Below are positions 23,047-36,403 of a stretch of DNA of 64,000 bases, one piece after another; positions within the stretch are counted from its first letter, which is position 1; every line of letters starts with the position of its first letter. The notes beneath the pieces were generated by a model. That model saw nothing but the letters and a program-made list of their open reading frames with translations. It was not told the DNA's origin and did not search any database. The position numbers were made by a program, and so were the translations under genes. The stretch covers positions 38,892,108 to 38,956,107 of the forward strand of contig NC_023758.2 in the NCBI RefSeq assembly GCF_000499845.2. The letters run 5' to 3'. Origin of the DNA: Phaseolus vulgaris. Its lineage: Eukaryota; Streptophyta; Magnoliopsida; Fabales; Fabaceae.

Positions 23047-25889
23047 ATGGCTTTCGTTCACTCTATCTTTGCTTCACCAAATCACCCTATATTTTCTCCA
23101 AACATTCTGGCTGTAAAGCTCACCCCCGAGCATGCCCACTGTAGTAAAAGCCATAATATCCATATTCCTAAAAGTGGAAAAGTTAGGGTAAGGGTCACTT
23201 TATGTATGCTTTATATGAGGGTATTTGAGATTATTTTGTAGCTAGCTGACCCTTCCGAGATATTATAATCTTTCAGGATGATCTTCAAATAAGACATGCT
23301 AAAGCATTGGAGGAAGTTAAGCAGGGACTTCTTGGCAACGCAAGAAAAAGTGCAGACCATGGTTTATTTATGGTGGACTCCATCCAAAGATTAGGCATTG
23401 AGCACCACTTTGAAGAGGAAATTGAAGCAATTCTTAAAAGGAAGCAGCTGATGCTTAGAGTTAACAGCCATAAGGGAAATGACTATCAAGAACTGTCAGA
23501 AGTCGCACTTCAATTTCGTCTGTTAAGACAAGAGGGGTATTACATCCATGCAGGTTTGTGTGCCTTCCTGTCTCAAAAGATTATATATTTATTGTATTTC
23601 TAAGGAAATTTCATAATGTTTATATGAATGTGTAATTTTTTTAAAATAAAAAACATATTTTGGTCTAGTGACCTGAACGCGTATTGTATTATTAGTTAAA
23701 TGTGAAAGCATAATATTTGTTTTTTTTTGTCGGTAAAATGCATAATATTTGTATTAACGTTTTAGCATTTATCTTTATCAGATAAAACAAACTAGATAAG
23801 GATAATGCTAATGCTTGGGGTTTCTTTTGTACTGACATAGATATTATTGTTTGTTGTTGCATCTTACAGATATATTTGATAAGTTCTTGGACAATAAAGG
23901 CAAGCTCAAATTTACATTCTGTGAGGACATCAATGGGTTAGTTGCGTTGTTTGAAGCCTCTCAATTAAGCATAGAAGGAGAAGATAATCTTCATGAGGCA
24001 GAGGAATCTAGTCGCCAGTATCTAAATATGTGGTTGTCTAGATTTCATGACCATCCTCAAGTCAAAGTTGTGGCTGATTCATTAAGATATCCTTTTCATA
24101 AAAGCTTGCCAAGGTTCATATCGATAAACTCTTTGCAATCACAGAAGACAGAATGGACAAGCTCTTTAAAAGAATTATCCAGAATAGACGCTGACATGAT
24201 CAGCTCTTTGCATCTGAAGGAGATTTTTGCAGTATCCAAGTAAGTTGCAGTTAATATAAGAGAAATAATATACTCATAACTCGTATTAATTACAAAACCA
24301 ATTCAATAGATTTATTTCATTGCTTGTTATATCATGAAATTATATATTATGAAGAATTATAAAGAATTGTATATGAAATATCATTAGTATGTGAAAAATA
24401 GTAATGATACATGGGGTAGTATATTAACATGGGTGTGTTTAATTACAGATGGTGGAAAGAGCTAGGTCTGGCAAATGGGTTAACGTTCGCGAGAGACGAA
24501 CCAATCAAATGGTACATGTGGCCCATGGAATGCCTCCCAGACCCACGATTGTCAGAAGCAAGGATTGAGATCACAAAACCAATCTCCCTGGTTTACATCC
24601 TCGATGATATATTTGATTTTTGTGCAAATATTGATGAACTTATTCTCTTTACAGAAGCTGTCAAGAGGTATTTGGTTATTGCTTTGCAAATTCTCAAATT
24701 AAGATAACTGCTTGTTCATGATATATTGAAAACAAAATTATTTTATTATAATATAATACTTTATTTAAAAAAAAAAACTATTATATTTTACTACAAAGTC
24801 AAATAAACTTTGTTCTAACTCTACAGGTGGGACATGGCAGCCATGGAGCAATTACCTGAGTACATGAAAGGGAGTTTTTTGGCTCTATATAGCATAACTA
24901 ATGAATTTGCTTTCAAGGTCAACATCAAACACGGATGGAACCCTATATCAACCTTAGTCAAATCGGTAGAGTCTCTTTAAAAGTCTATAATTGTTACGTA
25001 CAAATATAAAACACACACTAAACACGAGGTTATTTTCATTAACTACAAACAGTATCAGTATCATGTAACAAACATCCTTTAAGAATCAATGATAATTATT
25101 GTTGTAATTTGGCTTTGACAGTGGGTAGGGCTCTTGAATGCTTTTCTGGAAGAAGCAAGATGGTTTGGATCAGGGTACGTGCCGAAGGCAGAGGAGTACT
25201 TGAAGAACGGAATAGTGAGCACTGGGGTGCATTTGATCCTTGTGCACTCTTTCTTTCTCATAGGTGAGGGTATAACGGAGGAAACAGTTACTCTATTGGA
25301 TGAGCTCCCAACTCTGATATCTACAACAGCCACTATTCTAAGGTTGTGTGATGACCTGGAAGGAGATCAGGTACGGTGAAAACCAACTTTTTTCTGACAA
25401 CAACATTAATTTCATTTTAAATTATTTGGATTTGGACCACAAATAATTCACATTCTGAAAATGTACAACTTGGATAGTTTATTTACTGATAAAAAAACAT
25501 GTTACTCATGGTAATGATGAACACTATCTATTGTGTCTCTGATAGTGAAATTGTTTACTTATAAAACAATGATGCAGGATGTTAACGGTGATGGCAATGA
25601 TGGGTCGTATTTGAAGTGCTACATGAGGGAGCACCCAGAAGTTTCCATTGAAGAAGCACGGGAGCATGTCAGTGAATTGATTTCAAAAGCATGGAAAAAT
25701 CTGAACCAAGAATGTCTTACAGATGCAAATCCGTTTCCATCTTCCTTCACCAAAGTTTGCCTCAATGCTGCTCGGATGGTACCTCTCATGTACAGTTATG
25801 ACAAAAATACTCCATCCAAGCTAGAAGAGTATGTTAAATCTTTGCTTTTATGTGCAAAGAGTCCACAAGATCACACTATTGTTTCATAA
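23047..25889 (+). CDS. Terpene synthase, TPS-g type, seven exons
   Basis: Exons 23047-23187, 23277-23553, 23870-24239, 24449-24667, 24827-24965, 25122-25370 and 25578-25889 all have GT/AG introns in consistent phases and give 568 residues, normal for this family. Class I cyclases ionise prenyl diphosphates with Mg2+. The first metal motif is intact (DDIFD, residues 315-319, in exon 4). The second, NSE/DTE, reads DDLEGDQDV (459-467): the last ligand, normally Glu, is Val and the Ser/Thr position is Gly. There is no RRx8W N-terminal motif, and the stretches [19 protein letters not shown] and [15 protein letters not shown] are typical of TPS-g, a clade of acyclic alcohol (linalool/nerolidol) synthases. 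The N-terminus ([18 protein letters not shown]) might be a weak plastid peptide. Product not predictable; the missing ligand makes activity uncertain. Confidence 0.92.
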
Positions 25890-26627
25890 AATAATCTTTA
25901 AAAATAAAGTATCATTTCACACGCATATTTTTTCTCTTATTTTCACCTTCCAACTACACTGTACCAATCAATTGTTGGTGCTCTTCAGTACATCACTGTT
26001 ACTCGGTTAGAGCTCTCATTCTTTGACGATAAAGGAACTGACCTAGAAGATCGAAATTAGAAATTAATTTAGTCATAGGAACAGTGGGTTATTTTAATCA
26101 CAAATGAGTTTAAAAAGTACAATGAAGGCTTGAATAAGTATTTTTCAAAATATTTTCTAAAATATCTCATCTTGAAAACTCTGCTAAAACATGTTTCGTG
26201 ATAGTTGTGTATGTTGTTGAACAAATTGTGGCTTATGATTCTTCCCAACAAAATGAAAAGCATCCATTCAAGGCACCAGTCATAACAAAGTTCTGATATC
26301 ATTTGAACCTTTATTTTGTATATTTTATTTCTAACTTACTTTCCTTTTTTTTTGCTACATTTTAACAAATCAGATTTTTTATGAGTTTCTTCATATCATT
26401 TCCATCACAATCGAAAGAGAAACTGCACTATGGCTCAGAAAAGTTATAATTAACTATAATTAGCTGCTAAAAAAAGTGATGGTCAAGTAAGGAACATTAT
26501 TAGTGTCCTTAAATCCTACATAATTGAGATACAAAATTAAATATTAACAAAGAAGTTTTAAACGGACACTAAAATCATAAAAAAAAATAGTCGTGTCTTC
26601 CATAGTCCCCACTAATTCATTAACAAC
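25890..26627. other. Intergenic, 3' of the terpene synthase
   Basis: AT-rich, nothing recognised. Its sequence does not visibly match the 3' flank shared by 3434-3698 and 11443-11638. Confidence 0.5.
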
Positions 26628-27071
26628 CTATGTAGCACAAATACGGATACGAACACTGATACGACACAAATACGGACACGGAGATACGTATAATCTCTAA
26701 AATAGGACACGGGGATACGAATCTATATATTATATAATTTTGTATTATATAAATTAAAAATAAATATTTATGGGCAAAAGTATTTTTCAAATTCTTTTGG
26801 GAGCAGGAAGATATTTTTCATGACTGGTTCAAAAGAATTTGTTCTTTATTTTTATAATTATAATAAAAATTTATACAATAAATTTCAGTTTTTAGAAAAT
26901 TATTGTATTTATACCTTTTAAAATTGTGTTAGAATCGTGCTAGAATTTTCAAAAATTCAACAAATATTTTTTGAATTGAACACTTGACCGATAAGTGTCC
27001 TACAAGTGTCGAAATCAATACGTGTGTCTAACACGGATACGTCATTTAAGAGAAGTGTCCGAGCCTCATAG
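26628..27071. mobile_element. Non-autonomous DNA transposon with 8-bp TSD
   Basis: Begins CTATGTAGCACAAATACGG and ends GTGTCCGAGCCTCATAG, imperfect inverted termini. Flanked by TTAACAAC on both sides (26620-26627 and 27072-27079; a shared C makes a 9-bp reading possible). The ends carry repeated 'acggacacgg'/'gatacg' motifs. TSD length fits hAT (8) or Mutator (9). No ORF. Confidence 0.6.
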
Positions 27072-27869
27072 TTAACAACCTTTGGATTAGTATCAACTTA
27101 ATGGGACACTAGACTCACTTTAAGTATCATTTAGTGTTTCCCTTTTATTTTTTGTGTGAGTTTTTTGGGGAGGCTAATATTATTATTTCTTGTAGTGGCC
27201 GAAGATATTGCTCATTAACTTTGCAAATAATTCATCCAACGAATAACCACAATATGCGTAAGTTTATTTACTTAATAAAATGGTTTCTTTTCTAAATAAA
27301 ATGAATTTGATAATTAATCAAATTTTGAATATAAAGACAATTGAGAATATCATTTCTTTTTTAGATGCAATTTCTTTTAATTTTTTAATTCAATAAAGTT
27401 TGCAAATAAATGAATCTAAAAAAGAAGAAACAAATAATTTTGTATATATTATTTCAATAATATTGATAGGAAATTTTTATAGTATAAACATACTATAGTT
27501 ATAATTCATTATAAATAAAAATTTAAATATATTAATGATACTTAAAATTTATAATAAATAATTTAAATTATGATATAAATTTGTCTTAAAAATTGTTAAC
27601 GGATAAACAAATAAAAAAATAAAGAATAAAGTATATAGCTAAGATAATGATAAATGGAGGGTAATTTAAGATGTTTAAAGAGATATTTTTAGCCACTCAA
27701 CTAGTTAATGCAGGATAAGTGCCAGAAATAGACCTTAAAAAGAGTGTGTTGAGAAATCTCTAATTGATAGAGTAAGAAGTATGAAATTTTCACTCTCCAA
27801 CTAAGGGATTTTAATTTCTATTATAGAAGAAAAATACATAAAAAAAAATAAAATTAATATTAAATCATT
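27072..27869. other. Intergenic, AT-rich
   Basis: No gene. A CACTA-terminus-like 'cttgtagtg' ends near 27197 but no partner terminus was found to its left. Confidence 0.4.
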
Positions 27870-28109
27870 CACTATAAGGAAATCATGAAATAAAAACTAA
27901 TTTTAAAGATAAAAAATAATTAGTTGCTATAGTGACTAAATTAGAGACCATTTTAGAGACTAAAAAATTTGTTGGTTTCTAAATTAGTTTTTATTATTGT
28001 TAGATGGTTTCTAAATTGGTATCTAATTAACAATTACATTTTTTGCTACTAAATTTAAAAATTTAAATAATTGGTAGTTAAAACTTTGATAGCTAATTAG
28101 ATATAAATA
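27870..28109. mobile_element. CACTA-type fold-back MITE, truncated on the right
   Basis: Starts CACTATAAGGAAATCATG and follows the same internal sequence as the intact copies (gtgactaaattagagacc...ggtttctaaattag). The right arm stops at about 28105, where the copia LTR copy begins (28110). Confidence 0.55.
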
Positions 28110-28521
28110 TGTTGACATTTTGTACTATATTAGAACCGTGTAACATGCATGGCCTTTTTTTCTACTATAGGCGTTTCAAATCTAACTAATGAAGTGGCAA
28201 AATTTGACACAACTTTCCTTACTCAGCTAGAGATAGTGAGAGTGAGATGTAAACCTTAGATTTTTTCTTCCTCTTCTAAGCCTTTACTGATAATTTCTTT
28301 TAAAAGTCGTAGCTTTTGAACCAAAAACCTCAACTTTCGATGGAGACCACTTCGATTAAAAATCTACTTTTAGAATAAATTAAATTTAAACTCATTTCTT
28401 AATCATTTATTGTTCTTTAAATTTAGTGTATGATTTCAATAATGAATATTTGCAGATATAAACTAATGAATATTTATAGGTTGAATTAATAATTTAATTG
28501 ATAGTTAACCCGAGTTCATTA

Positions 28522-28574
<53 letters not shown>

Positions 28575-29260
28575 GATGATGTTTATGTTTCAACAAACCA
28601 CAATCTGTCGTGTCTGGAAAGTAACATATATGTACATTACATTTTGACTACACATACTTGTTATTTCCTTTTGACCACACATATAATTGAAAAGTTTAAG
28701 TATTTAAAAAAATAAACACATGTAAGGTAGGGCCCAAAAAAATGAAATAATTAAATTTCTTAAATCAAGGAGGACAGTCAATAGTATCTAATTGTATATT
28801 ACAATTAATTACTCCCTAAGACGTTTCCAAGTGTTGTTTTTCCAAAACAAAAATGTTGTGTTGTATTTATTTATCATTTTTAAAATTTTAAATAATTTAA
28901 ATATCTTTGTGTCCTATTATTTATTTATTTTTATGCATTTTGGTTTAATAATAAAAAAAGTAAATCTAGTTTCTCAATTTAAAAATTACATTCGGTGTAA
29001 TTCTTTAAGGTTTAATTCTCAATTTTTAGAATACAATGTGATTATTTCTTATGTAAAAAGTTGATGTTTTTATTTTTTTTAAAATTGATTATTGGTTATA
29101 AATTTTATTGTGTGTAAATTAAAATTATTAATATTCTTTTGGTAACAAATTTATTATAATTAGATAAAAAATACACTTACATTTTAAAAAATATATATAA
29201 CTCACTCACAATAAAAAAATTTGTCAATTATCCCCAAAATTATAAACTTGTTATGCTTAC
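28110..29260 (+). repeat. Copia LTR-derived copy 1
   Basis: Contains the TTA microsatellite at 28521-28574 and preserves the empty sites for the MITE at 34927 (near 28390) and the CACTA element at 30528 (near 29190). Its last part is missing. Confidence 0.6.
28521..28574. repeat. (ATT)18 microsatellite
   Basis: Uninterrupted ATT run in LTR copy 1. Confidence 0.95.
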
Positions 29261-29330
29261 ATCCCACACCTTTTATTCTTTTGTCCACCTTTGTTGATTA
29301 AAATTTTATTTTCTTATTTTTCTATGGAAA

Positions 29331-29543
29331 GTGAGAGACAATATCATAGACCCCACAAGTCCATACTACTTACATCCTAGAGAAAATCCTATTGTGATTA
29401 TTGTTAGTCCTCAATCAAATGAAGTTAATTACTATTTTTTTAGTAGAGGTATGAAGTGCACCTTTTTCTCCAAAAATAAACTCAAAGTCATAGACAAAAG
29501 TATTGTTCCTCCTCAACCCAATGAGATTCTTTTTTATGCTTGA
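29331..29543 (+). pseudogene. Copia gag N-terminal fragment
   Basis: Encodes DPTSPYYLHPRENP..VIVSPQSNEVNYYFF and FFSKNKLKVIDKSIVPPQPNE, the usual copia gag N-terminus (YYLHPxENP...SxNKLxFIDGS), then stops. The following 230 bp, to 29773, are decayed gag in other frames. Confidence 0.65.
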
Positions 29544-29834
29544 AAAGTTAGGATAATTTCTTAGATTACACATACACTATGTACACAAATTGCTCAAAAC
29601 ACGATTTATATTGATAATGCTAAAGATCTTTGAGATAATTTAAAGAAAAGATTCTTAAAGAAAGATCATTTCAGGATCTCAAACCTATTACAAGAAATTC
29701 ATTTCAATGAGAAAAATGTTTATTAATTTTTCACTAATTTAAAGATTTTATGAAAATAATTTGAATCTTTAAATTAATGAATATTTATAGGTTGAATTAA
29801 CAATTAAATTGATACTTAACTCGAGTTTATTACT

Positions 29835-29849
29835 TATTATTAATATTAA

Positions 29850-29894
<45 letters not shown>
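29835..29894. repeat. (TTA)n microsatellite, about 60 bp
   Basis: Same position in LTR copy 2 as the runs at 28521 and 35391; its first units are interrupted by 'aatatt'. Confidence 0.9.
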
Positions 29895-30527
29895 GTTAGT
29901 TTATGTTTCAACAACCACAATCTGTCGTGTCTGGAAAATAGTAACATATATATGTACATTACATTTTGACCACACATACTTATTATTTTCTTTTGACCAC
30001 ACGTATAATTGAAAAGTTAAGTATTTTAAAAAATAAACACATGTAAGGTAGGCCTAAAAAAATGCAAATAATTAAATTTCTTAAATCAAGGAGGACAGTA
30101 AATAGTATCTAATTGTATATTACAATTAATTACTCCCTGAAGACGTTTCCAACTGTTGTTTTTCAAAAAAAAAAAATGTTTGTGATGTATTTATTTATCA
30201 TTTTTAAAATTTTAAATAATTTAAATATCTTTTCGTCCTATTATTTATTTATTTTTATGCATTTTGGTCTCTTTAATAATAAAAAAAAGTAAATCTAGTT
30301 TCTCAATTTAAAAATTACATCCGGTGTAATTCTTTAAGGTTTAATTCTCAATTTTTAGAATACAATGTGATTATTTCCAATGTTAAAAATTGATGTTTTT
30401 AATTTTTTTTAAATTGATTATTGGTTATAAATTTTATTGTGTGCAAATTAAAATTATTAATATTCTTTTGGTAACAAATTTATTATAATTAGATTGAAAA
30501 AAATACACATACATTTTAAAAAAAAAT

Positions 30528-31156
30528 CACTAAAAAAAATATGCTTATTAGGATTGGTCAAAAATGGACACTAAATAAATGGACGCAAAATTGTAGTTAT
30601 CATTAAAATTTGAAAGTTAATATGCTTGACAGTGTTTTTTTTGCGTTGTAGCCTACTTGCTCTCCACACAAAATTATATTTTTTATTTTTTATTTAAAGA
30701 AGTGTGGGATTAGCCTACATGTTGACTACATAATTTTTAAACAAGCGTGGGTTTAGCCTACATGTTACCCACACAAAATTATATTTTATATTATTTATTC
30801 GAAGAAGTGTGGGCTTAATCAACAGATTGACCACACACTTTTTAAACAAGAGTGGCTTCACCTTCATAATTTTATTACATATTTAAATTTAATTTAAAAA
30901 TATATATATTATGTTTGTGTGGACTTAACCTAGAAAATTTTAAATTTTTATTATTATTTATTATTTATAGTTTCAGTTGTGACCGTTCAACCCACACAAT
31001 TTTTTTTTCTTTTTTTTAGTTTATGTCCATATAACCCACATTTACCCACGCTTTATTTAATTTTTTTTAAATAACGAAGGCTTAGTGGACACTATTTAGT
31101 GTTCATAGCATCACCTTCACTTTCTTTTGCAGCTAATTTTACTTTTTGGTGCAGTG
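30528..31156. mobile_element. Non-autonomous CACTA element, TSD AAT
   Basis: CACTAAAAAAAATATGC at the left, TTTTGGTGCAGTG at the right, AAT duplicated at 30525-30527 and 31157-31159. The interior has repeated 'agaagtgtgggnttaa/gcctaca' and 'cacacaaaattatattt' motifs in both orientations and no ORF. Removing it restores alignment with LTR copy 1 near 29190. Confidence 0.7.
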
Positions 31157-31601
31157 AATATAACTCACTAAAAATAAGAAATTTGTCAATTATTCCCAAA
31201 ATTAGAAATCTGTCAATTATCCTCAAAATTAAATATGTGCATAAGTTACCATTATCTTTGTTACTAAGGTATGCATTATGTTACAACATTTGATGGTAAA
31301 TCATTTTATACAACATCTATTACAAGTATATAGTATATTGCCGATAAAAAAAAAAAAAACAAGTATATAGTATAACATTTGTTACAAGTGTCTCATATAG
31401 ATAATACATGTTTGATATTAGTGTCAGTAGTATCTGTTAGAGTCTTCTATTAGTGTTGTTTTATATATGTATTATGCTATGATCATCATTATGTTACATT
31501 TGTAATACATTATTCATGAAAAATATTTTGTAACATTTCTTCACTTACTCATTTCTTGCGTCTTGTTTAAATATCATATTTTTCATCATGCGTATTTAAT
31601 A

Positions 31602-31617
31602 TGGTATCACAACAGGG
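31602..31617 (+). other. Copia primer-binding-site-like sequence
   Basis: 'tggtatcacaacaggg' resembles the initiator-tRNA-Met primer site (TGGTATCAGAGC) and lies between LTR copy 2 and the gag fragment. Confidence 0.5.
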
Positions 31618-31710
31618 TAAAATTCATTTTGTTTACATCGCACCTTTTGTTCTTTTGTCATCTTCGTTGTCTGTAACTTTTGATTAAGATTTTATTTTTC
31701 TTATTTTTCT

Positions 31711-33060
31711 ATGGAAAGTGAGAGACACAACACCATAGATCCCACAAGTCCATAATACTTACATCCTAGAGAAAATCCTATTGTGAATATTGTTAGTCCT
31801 CAATCAAATGAAGTTAATTACTATTCTTGTAGTAGAGGTATGAAGCGCACCTTTCTCTCCAAAAACAAACTCAAATTCATAGACAAAAGTATTTTTCCTC
31901 CTCAACCCAGTGAGGTTTTTTTTTATCTTGAAAAGATGTAATGTTACGATAATTTCTTAGATTACACATACACTAAGTACATAAATTGCTCAAAGCACGA
32001 TTTGTATTGATAATGATAAAGATCTTTGGGATAATCTAAATAAAAGATTCTCAAAGGGAAAGGGAGATCATTCTAGGATCTCAAACTTATTACAAGAAAT
32101 TCATTCAATTTGGTAGAATGAGAGAAATGTTTATTAATTTTTCACTAATTTAAAGATTTTATGGAAATAATTGGAATCTTTAAGACATATTCCTAGTTGT
32201 GTGTATAATGCCAAATGCAATTGTAATCTTATGAAAATAATGTGAAAATATAGAGCATAGAATATATCATATGCTTTTTAAAGGATCTTGGAGACATCTT
32301 TGGTGTTATTAAGACTCAAATTCTTTTAATAGAATTTCTTCCTAATATTAATTGTGTGTTGTCCCTTGTTCTTCAACAAGAAAGGAAATTAACAAGACCT
32401 TTTTTCTTACATCAAGATGATACAAGAAAAGCATATGATTGACAACACTGCAATGCAAGAAAGGCATACCATACAAGAAAGATAGACAATAACACTTTCC
32501 AACATTGCAGCAAACCAAAATTGGAGACATTTTGGTAGAGTTAAGGCAAATGGATGGAAACCTCAAAGTAGAGGAAAAGGGTGACATTCAAACTATGGTA
32601 AGAAATGCACTTTCTGTGATAAGATGAACCACATTGTTGACGAATGTTGTTCCAAACATGACTTTCCTCCTTGGTTCAAGAGAGCACAACATCAAATTAC
32701 ATCATCACTAGCAATACCGATTGCATTTCGCAAAAGAGAAAAGAAGGTAATGGTGTTCACTCTAGACATCAAGATTATGGGCAAAACAATAATCAATTCA
32801 TATATAAACAGGTTCAACAGTTTTTAAAAATGCTTCAAGATTCTTCTAACTTTTCTCATAGCATCAATCAAGTTAAAGGTTACATTGATGAGTCTTCTAA
32901 CCCATAACCAGGGAATTGTATGGACACCAAAGCCACTGATCATGTTACTTTCACAAATGCACATTTCACTAACTTTTAGAAAATCAAACCTATTCAGATT
33001 AAACTTCCAAATAATACTCATGTTAGTCCCAATCATGCTGGAACTATCCATTTCTAAAAA
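31711..33060 (+). pseudogene. Degenerate copia gag and start of pol
   Basis: Follows the gag N-terminus (DPTSP.YLHPRENPIVNIVSP...SKNKLKFIDKSI, 31730-31900), a zinc knuckle (CTFCDKMNHIVDECCSKHDFPPWF, about 32608-32680) and the protease entry (DTKATDHVTF...IKPIQIKLPN, 32920-33020), with many stops and frame changes. Gag, knuckle and protease are in the right order and spacing for copia. Confidence 0.65.
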
Positions 33061-34635
33061 AAAAATCATTTTTAAATTTCACCCTAATTCGAAGTCTCGA
33101 ACTGTCCATTTACGCTTTCATTCTCTGCATTTTCTTTCTTCTTCTTCGCGATCTCTCTTCAACTCTATTGAACGTTCTCTTCACTCATTACCTTTGTAAG
33201 TTTTTCCTACACTTATTGCTTATTCTTTTGCTTTCGTTCTCATCTTATTTTTCCTCCAATGGTTCATTACTCATTCTTACATTGGTTCATTGTTTAAGGT
33301 TCTTGTTCATTGCTCCACCATCGCGCTCCGTTTTCCCTCCACCACTATCGTTGCTATCGTCGTTGCCCTTCATCGTTGACCTCCACCATCGTTGTTGCCA
33401 TCTCCTTGAGGTTGGTGCTGTTTTTTTTTTCTATATGTGACTTATAGACAATGGTTCTAAAACCTTCGTCTATACCTCAGTAAAATAGACTACGTGCTAA
33501 TAAACAGAAATTTCGAAACCGTGGTCTAATTGCTAAAAGAATAGCTATCTTTTACCTTTTGTGCGCTAGTGGATGCTAAATCTTATGAAATACTTATTGG
33601 ATGTCTATTATATATGTTTTCTTTAGTGAGTTTTTGCAGTTTTCAACCATTCATCATGTCATCCAAAATATTCTTAAATTTATTAAATCCACTCTTACAC
33701 AAGGTTTAGTTTTTCCTTTTATCGCTACTATTCAACTTAAAGGTTGCATGTGATTCGTGCAAGCACACCATAAATTAGGCAGCAAATCATCTCTATCATT
33801 CATCGCAAACCCTTTATAACTCAGCCAATCGAGAACCCAGCTGGATTGAATTTCTTAATATCAATCAAAGGCTCTGCAATCCATACTACAACATAAGCAC
33901 GTTATCTTTATGATCTCACAGCGTTTTCATCACATTACGTTTGTTTGTATGTGCTCGATACAACATTTTTTACTTTAGACAACACTAAAATAGGCCACAG
34001 GTGTAAAAGTGTTGCATAAACATACTAAAGACCATAGTTTTTGAAAAGTGGCTTAAAATATATAAGAAATCACAGTCATAAAAGCATTGATACTTTAGGT
34101 CATGATTATAAAAGTGTTGACACATTAAGTCACGGTTATTTACATGTGGCCTATTAGGTTTAAAAAAATCTAAAATAAAATATAAACAAAATCTAATTTT
34201 GCATGATTTTTTTTTCTTCCCTCTTTCGTGACTAAGAAATGCATCCCAGATCTCCCTTTCATTTTTCTCACCGTGTTCTCCTCACCTCTCACTAATCGTT
34301 CTTCCCAACTTCCGACTTTATCATAATTTAAAACTAGTTGTAAACAATAACAATTTTGTATAATGTGATAGAAAGAACAATATTTTATCGGTCTTACAAT
34401 TGAAAAACTTAAGAATATTTAAAGAGAGAAAAAAATTGGATTTTGTAATAAATAAAGGAAAAAAGTTAGTTAACCTAAAACAAATTAATAGAAAAAAACA
34501 AGAAAGAATGAGTGTTAATTGGTAGTGTGTTTGATGTTAAAGCATAAGTCTATTTGAATAAATTTAACCATAAATATTTATTGAAAAATATATATATAAA
34601 CGAGTTTCTTTATATATACTAACCAAAAATAAATA
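33061..34635. other. Decayed element sequence with CACTA-like terminal and subterminal motifs
   Basis: 'cttttgtgcgctagtg' ending at 33574 is a CACTA-type terminus (CACTAGCGCACAAAAG on the other strand), preceded by subterminal-type motifs (caatggttctaaaacc, tcgaaaccgtggtcta, 33440-33530). A second set (taggccacaggtgtaaaagtg, ggtcatgattataaaagtg) is at 33960-34160. Left termini were not found. No convincing ORF. Confidence 0.35.
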
Positions 34636-34926
34636 TGTTGACCTTTTCTACTATATTTGAACCGTGTAACATGCATGCATGGCCTTTTTTCTACTATATG
34701 CGTTTCAAATCTAACTTTTGAATGAAGTGGAAAAATTTGACACAACTTTACTTACTCAGCTAGAGAGATAGCGAGAGTGAGATGTAAACCTTAGATTTTT
34801 TTCTTCTTCTTCTAAGCCTTTACTAAGAATTTCTTTTAAAAGTCGTAGCTATTGAACCAAAAAGCTGAACTTTCGATGGAGATCCACTTCAATTAAAAAT
34901 CTATTTTTAGAATAAATTAAAGTTAA

Positions 34927-35272
34927 CACTACAAAAATTATTAAATAAAAAATAATTTTATAAACAAAAAATAATTAGTTGTTATAGTGACTAAATTAGA
35001 TATCATTTTAAAGACTAAAAAAATTATTGGTTTCTAAATTAGTATCTAATTATTTTAACTACAAATTATTTAGATTCTAAATTTGATAGCAAAAACTTTG
35101 GTAACTAATTATATACCAAATTAGAAACTATTTATCAATAATAGAAACTAATTTAAAAACCAATATTTTTTTAGTCTATAAAATTTGTCTATAATTTAGT
35201 TACTGTAGTAACTAATTATTATAAATTTTGATATCTAAAATTGGTTTTTATTTAATGATTTTTCTTGTAGTG
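34927..35272. mobile_element. CACTA-type fold-back MITE, complete, TSD TAA
   Basis: CACTACAAAAATTATTAAAT at the left and TTTCTTGTAGTG at the right. TAA at 34924-34926 and 35273-35275. The two halves are inverted copies. LTR copy 1 shows the empty site near 28390 (ttaaatttaaactc). Confidence 0.8.
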
Positions 35273-35390
35273 TAAACTGAATTGTTAATAATTTATTGTC
35301 CTTAAAATTTAGTGTATAAATTCAATAATTTATATTTCCAAATAAAAACTAATGAATATTTATAGGTTGTAGTTAACTCGAGTTCATTAC

Positions 35391-35808
<418 letters not shown>

Positions 35809-36403
35809 GTTTAAAAATTACATCCGGTTTAATTCTTTAAGGTTTAATTCTCAATTTTTAGAATACAATGTTATTATTTCCAATGTTAAAAATTGATGTT
35901 TTTATTTTTTTTAAATTGATTATTGGTTGTAAATTTTATTGTGTGTAAATTAAAATATTAATATTCATTTGGTAACAAATTTATTGATAAGTAGATTGAG
36001 AAAAACACGCCTACATTTTTATAAAAAAAAATATAACTCATTCGCAATAAGAAATTTTTCAATTATCCTCAAAATTAAATATGTGCATAAGTTAACATTA
36101 TCTAGTATGCATTATGTTAGAACATCTAACATTACGTTACAACATCTAACATCTGATGGTAAATTGTTTTATACAACATTTGTTACAAGTATATAGTATA
36201 ACATTTGTTACAAGTGTCTCATATCTCATTTGGCATTTAGATAATACGTGTTTGTTATTAGTGTCAATATCTCTTAGAGTCTTTTATTAGTGTTTTTTTT
36301 TATGTATGTATTATGCTATGATCATCATTATTAATACTTTATTCATGAAAAATATTTTGTAACATTTCTTCACTTGCGTCTTGTTTAAACATCATACTTT
36401 TCA

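Larger units (their letters stand above)
29774..31600 (+). repeat. Copia LTR-derived copy 2, containing a CACTA insertion
   Basis: Starts within the LTR (aatgaatatttataggttgaatta) and runs to just before a primer-site-like TGGTATCAC at 31602. Interrupted by the 629-bp element at 30528-31156. Confidence 0.55.
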
